DNA from: Gallionellaceae bacterium
Lineage (GTDB): Bacteria; Pseudomonadota; Gammaproteobacteria; Burkholderiales; Gallionellaceae
Assembly (NCBI GenBank): GCA_947445045.1
Contig: CANFCA010000036.1
Location: 1 to 8,169, forward strand
DNA: 8,169 nucleotides
Reading direction: 5' to 3'
The translations under genes and the position numbers were made by a program. Position 1 is the stretch's first letter. Every line of letters starts with the position of its first letter. Below, one piece after another: positions 7,716 to 8,169 of the stretch. Below the pieces are notes generated by a model that saw only the letters and a program-made list of their open reading frames with translations, ran no database searches and was not told the DNA's origin.

Positions 7716-7731
7716 TATGAAGAAAAATCAA
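7703..7731 (-). promoter_or_regulatory. Candidate sigma-70 promoter for the adaptor-pump operon
   Basis: On the minus strand a -35-like TTGATT (7731-7726) is followed after exactly 17 bases by a -10-like TACATT (7708-7703); each matches consensus at four of six positions. Transcription would begin near 7696, leaving a leader of about 28 bases before the adaptor GTG. The -10 hexamer is the centre of the 7696-7715 palindrome. A second AT-rich box, TATAAA, lies nearer the gene but has no fitting -35. Confidence 0.5.
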
Positions 7732-7738
7732 GCCCTCA

Positions 7739-8041
7739 CTACACAGTACAAAATACATCCCGCATCATGCCAATCAACTTGAGTGTGCGTATGTCACCAA
7801 TTCGGTAATACACCCAATTCGATTCCTTACGTGTGGCTAACACACCTTGATCACGCATTTTGGCTAGATGCTGCGAGATATTGCTTTGCGATGTGCCGAC
7901 TTGCTCAACAATATCTTGCACGCTGAGCTCTTGATTACCCAGCACGCACAATATTTTCAGCCTCAGCGGATGTGCAATGGCTTTCATCGCCTGCGCCGCC
8001 TGTTGAATATCCTCTTCTTTATCGATCAATTTTCCAGTCAC
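7739..8041 (-). CDS. ArsR-family winged-helix repressor, SqrR/BigR/YgaV-like (putative persulfide sensor)
   Basis: A 100-residue dimeric winged-helix DNA-binding protein. HPLRLKILCVLG forms helix 2, SVQDIVEQVGTSQSNISQHLAKMRDQG the helix-turn-helix, and VLATRKESNWVYYRIG the wing. The GTG start at 8041 is chosen because GGGAGG lies seven bases upstream; an in-frame TTG 15 bases earlier overlaps that Shine-Dalgarno. Its only cysteines are Cys32 (helix 2) and Cys98 (C-terminal helix), 66 residues apart, the same helices and spacing as reported for SqrR C41/C107 and BigR C42/C108, which form a sulfur-bridged link with persulfides and then release DNA. The alpha-3N CxCxxC site of ArsR/SmtB and the alpha-5 DxH...HxxE site of CzrA are absent. 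It probably represses the adaptor-pump-DUF2892 genes downstream. Family call is firm; the sensing chemistry is inferred. Confidence 0.9.
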   Translation of the reverse strand: MTGKLIDKEEDIQQAAQAMKAIAHPLRLKILCVLGNQELSVQDIVEQVGTSQSNISQHLAKMRDQGVLATRKESNWVYYRIGDIRTLKLIGMMRDVFCTV

Positions 8042-8113
8042 AATTACGCCTCCCAATACGATAATCAGCTAAAATTACACTTTACAAAATTAGCCACTAC
8101 TTATTTTACCTCA
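8042..8113. promoter_or_regulatory. Divergent intergenic region between the regulator and gpmI
   Basis: This 72-base AT-rich gap must hold the promoters for both the regulator (minus) and gpmI (plus). An imperfect symmetric element is visible, GCTAA (8068-8072) and TTAGC (8090-8094), and the heptamer AAAATTA is repeated directly at 8071 and 8086, 15 bases apart. On the minus strand TTGTAA and TATCGT separated by 18 bases are a weak -35/-10 pair for the regulator. No copy of the ATATTAG palindrome is present here, so autoregulation through the same site is not evident. Confidence 0.4.
8049..8054 (-). promoter_or_regulatory. Shine-Dalgarno that fixes the regulator start
   Basis: GGGAGG on the minus strand sits seven bases before the GTG at 8041-8039, an optimal distance. 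The longer reading frame would start at TTG 8056-8054, inside this same ribosome binding site, and add five residues (MGGVI). The GTG start is therefore preferred. Confidence 0.75.
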
Positions 8114-8169
8114 ATGAACGTCACGCCTGTATTACTCGTTATTTTAGATGGCTTCGGTTACAGCGAAGA
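8114..8169 (+). CDS. gpmI: 2,3-bisphosphoglycerate-independent phosphoglycerate mutase (5' end only)
   Basis: Only 18 complete codons are present, reading MNVTPVLLVILDGFGYSE. The VLLVILDGFG block is the highly conserved N-terminus of the manganese-dependent cofactor-independent phosphoglycerate mutase, which interconverts 3- and 2-phosphoglycerate in glycolysis and gluconeogenesis; the Asp in the DGFG motif is a metal ligand. The gene is divergent from the rest of the window. E. coli has the same arrangement, with gpmM (gpmI) divergent from yibN-grxC-secB, which supports the call. No clear Shine-Dalgarno precedes the ATG (TTACCTCA), but no other start fits the family N-terminus. Confidence 0.9.
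   Translation, partial: MNVTPVLLVILDGFGYSE

Noticed and set aside
7739..8041. Arsenic or zinc sensor
   Set aside because: No CxCxxC in the recognition-domain helix and no DxH...HxxE set in the last helix; the two cysteines fit the persulfide-sensing branch better.
8042..8056. TTG start giving the regulator five more residues (MGGVI)
   Set aside because: The TTG lies inside the GGGAGG Shine-Dalgarno that is ideally placed for the GTG at 8041.
1..8169. tRNA, rRNA, CRISPR array, insertion sequence or attachment site
   Set aside because: The window is almost fully coding; no regularly spaced repeats, transposase, cloverleaf sequence or target-site duplications were seen.

Overview
The window looks like chromosomal DNA of a Gram-negative proteobacterium, most likely a betaproteobacterium of the Nitrosomonadales/Gallionellales kind. 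The clues are the SecB, glutaredoxin 3 and YibN-type rhodanese sequences, a PglL-type O-oligosaccharyltransferase, near 50% GC by eye, and frequent GTG starts. The taxonomic call is an inference from protein character and gene order, not a database match.

Nine genes run head to tail on the minus strand, and one gene starts on the plus strand at the right edge. Read in the minus direction the order is: ArsR-family regulator (8041-7739), RND periplasmic adaptor (7668-6655), RND inner-membrane pump (6570-3370), DUF2892/YgaP-type small membrane protein (3338-3126), PglL/Wzy_C-type oligosaccharyltransferase (3132-1348), membrane-anchored rhodanese (1367-957), glutaredoxin 3 (940-683), SecB (667-206) and the start of an exported SH3-like protein (205 to beyond the left edge). 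The plus-strand gene is gpmI (from 8114, cut by the right edge). Spacing within the run is tight, with two overlaps. I see no convincing rho-independent terminator in it.

Two layers can be separated. The rhodanese-grxC-secB genes on one strand and gpmI on the other match the layout known from E. coli (gpmM divergent from yibN-grxC-secB-gpsA). Here about 6.7 kb lies between these neighbours, holding regulator, adaptor, pump, DUF2892 protein and oligosaccharyltransferase.

The most interesting part is that accessory block. The ArsR-family regulator lacks the usual metal-site motifs but has two cysteines 66 residues apart, in the same helices and with the same spacing as the persulfide-sensing pair of SqrR and BigR. 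A 7-6-7 palindrome between regulator and adaptor has a candidate -10 hexamer as its centre. The cluster also carries a DUF2892 protein, the membrane domain of E. coli YgaP, whose regulator YgaV belongs to the same family. The proposal is an RND efflux pump under reactive-sulfur control, upstream of and possibly read through into thiol and sulfur-handling genes (rhodanese, glutaredoxin). No outer-membrane factor (TolC type) is present in the window.
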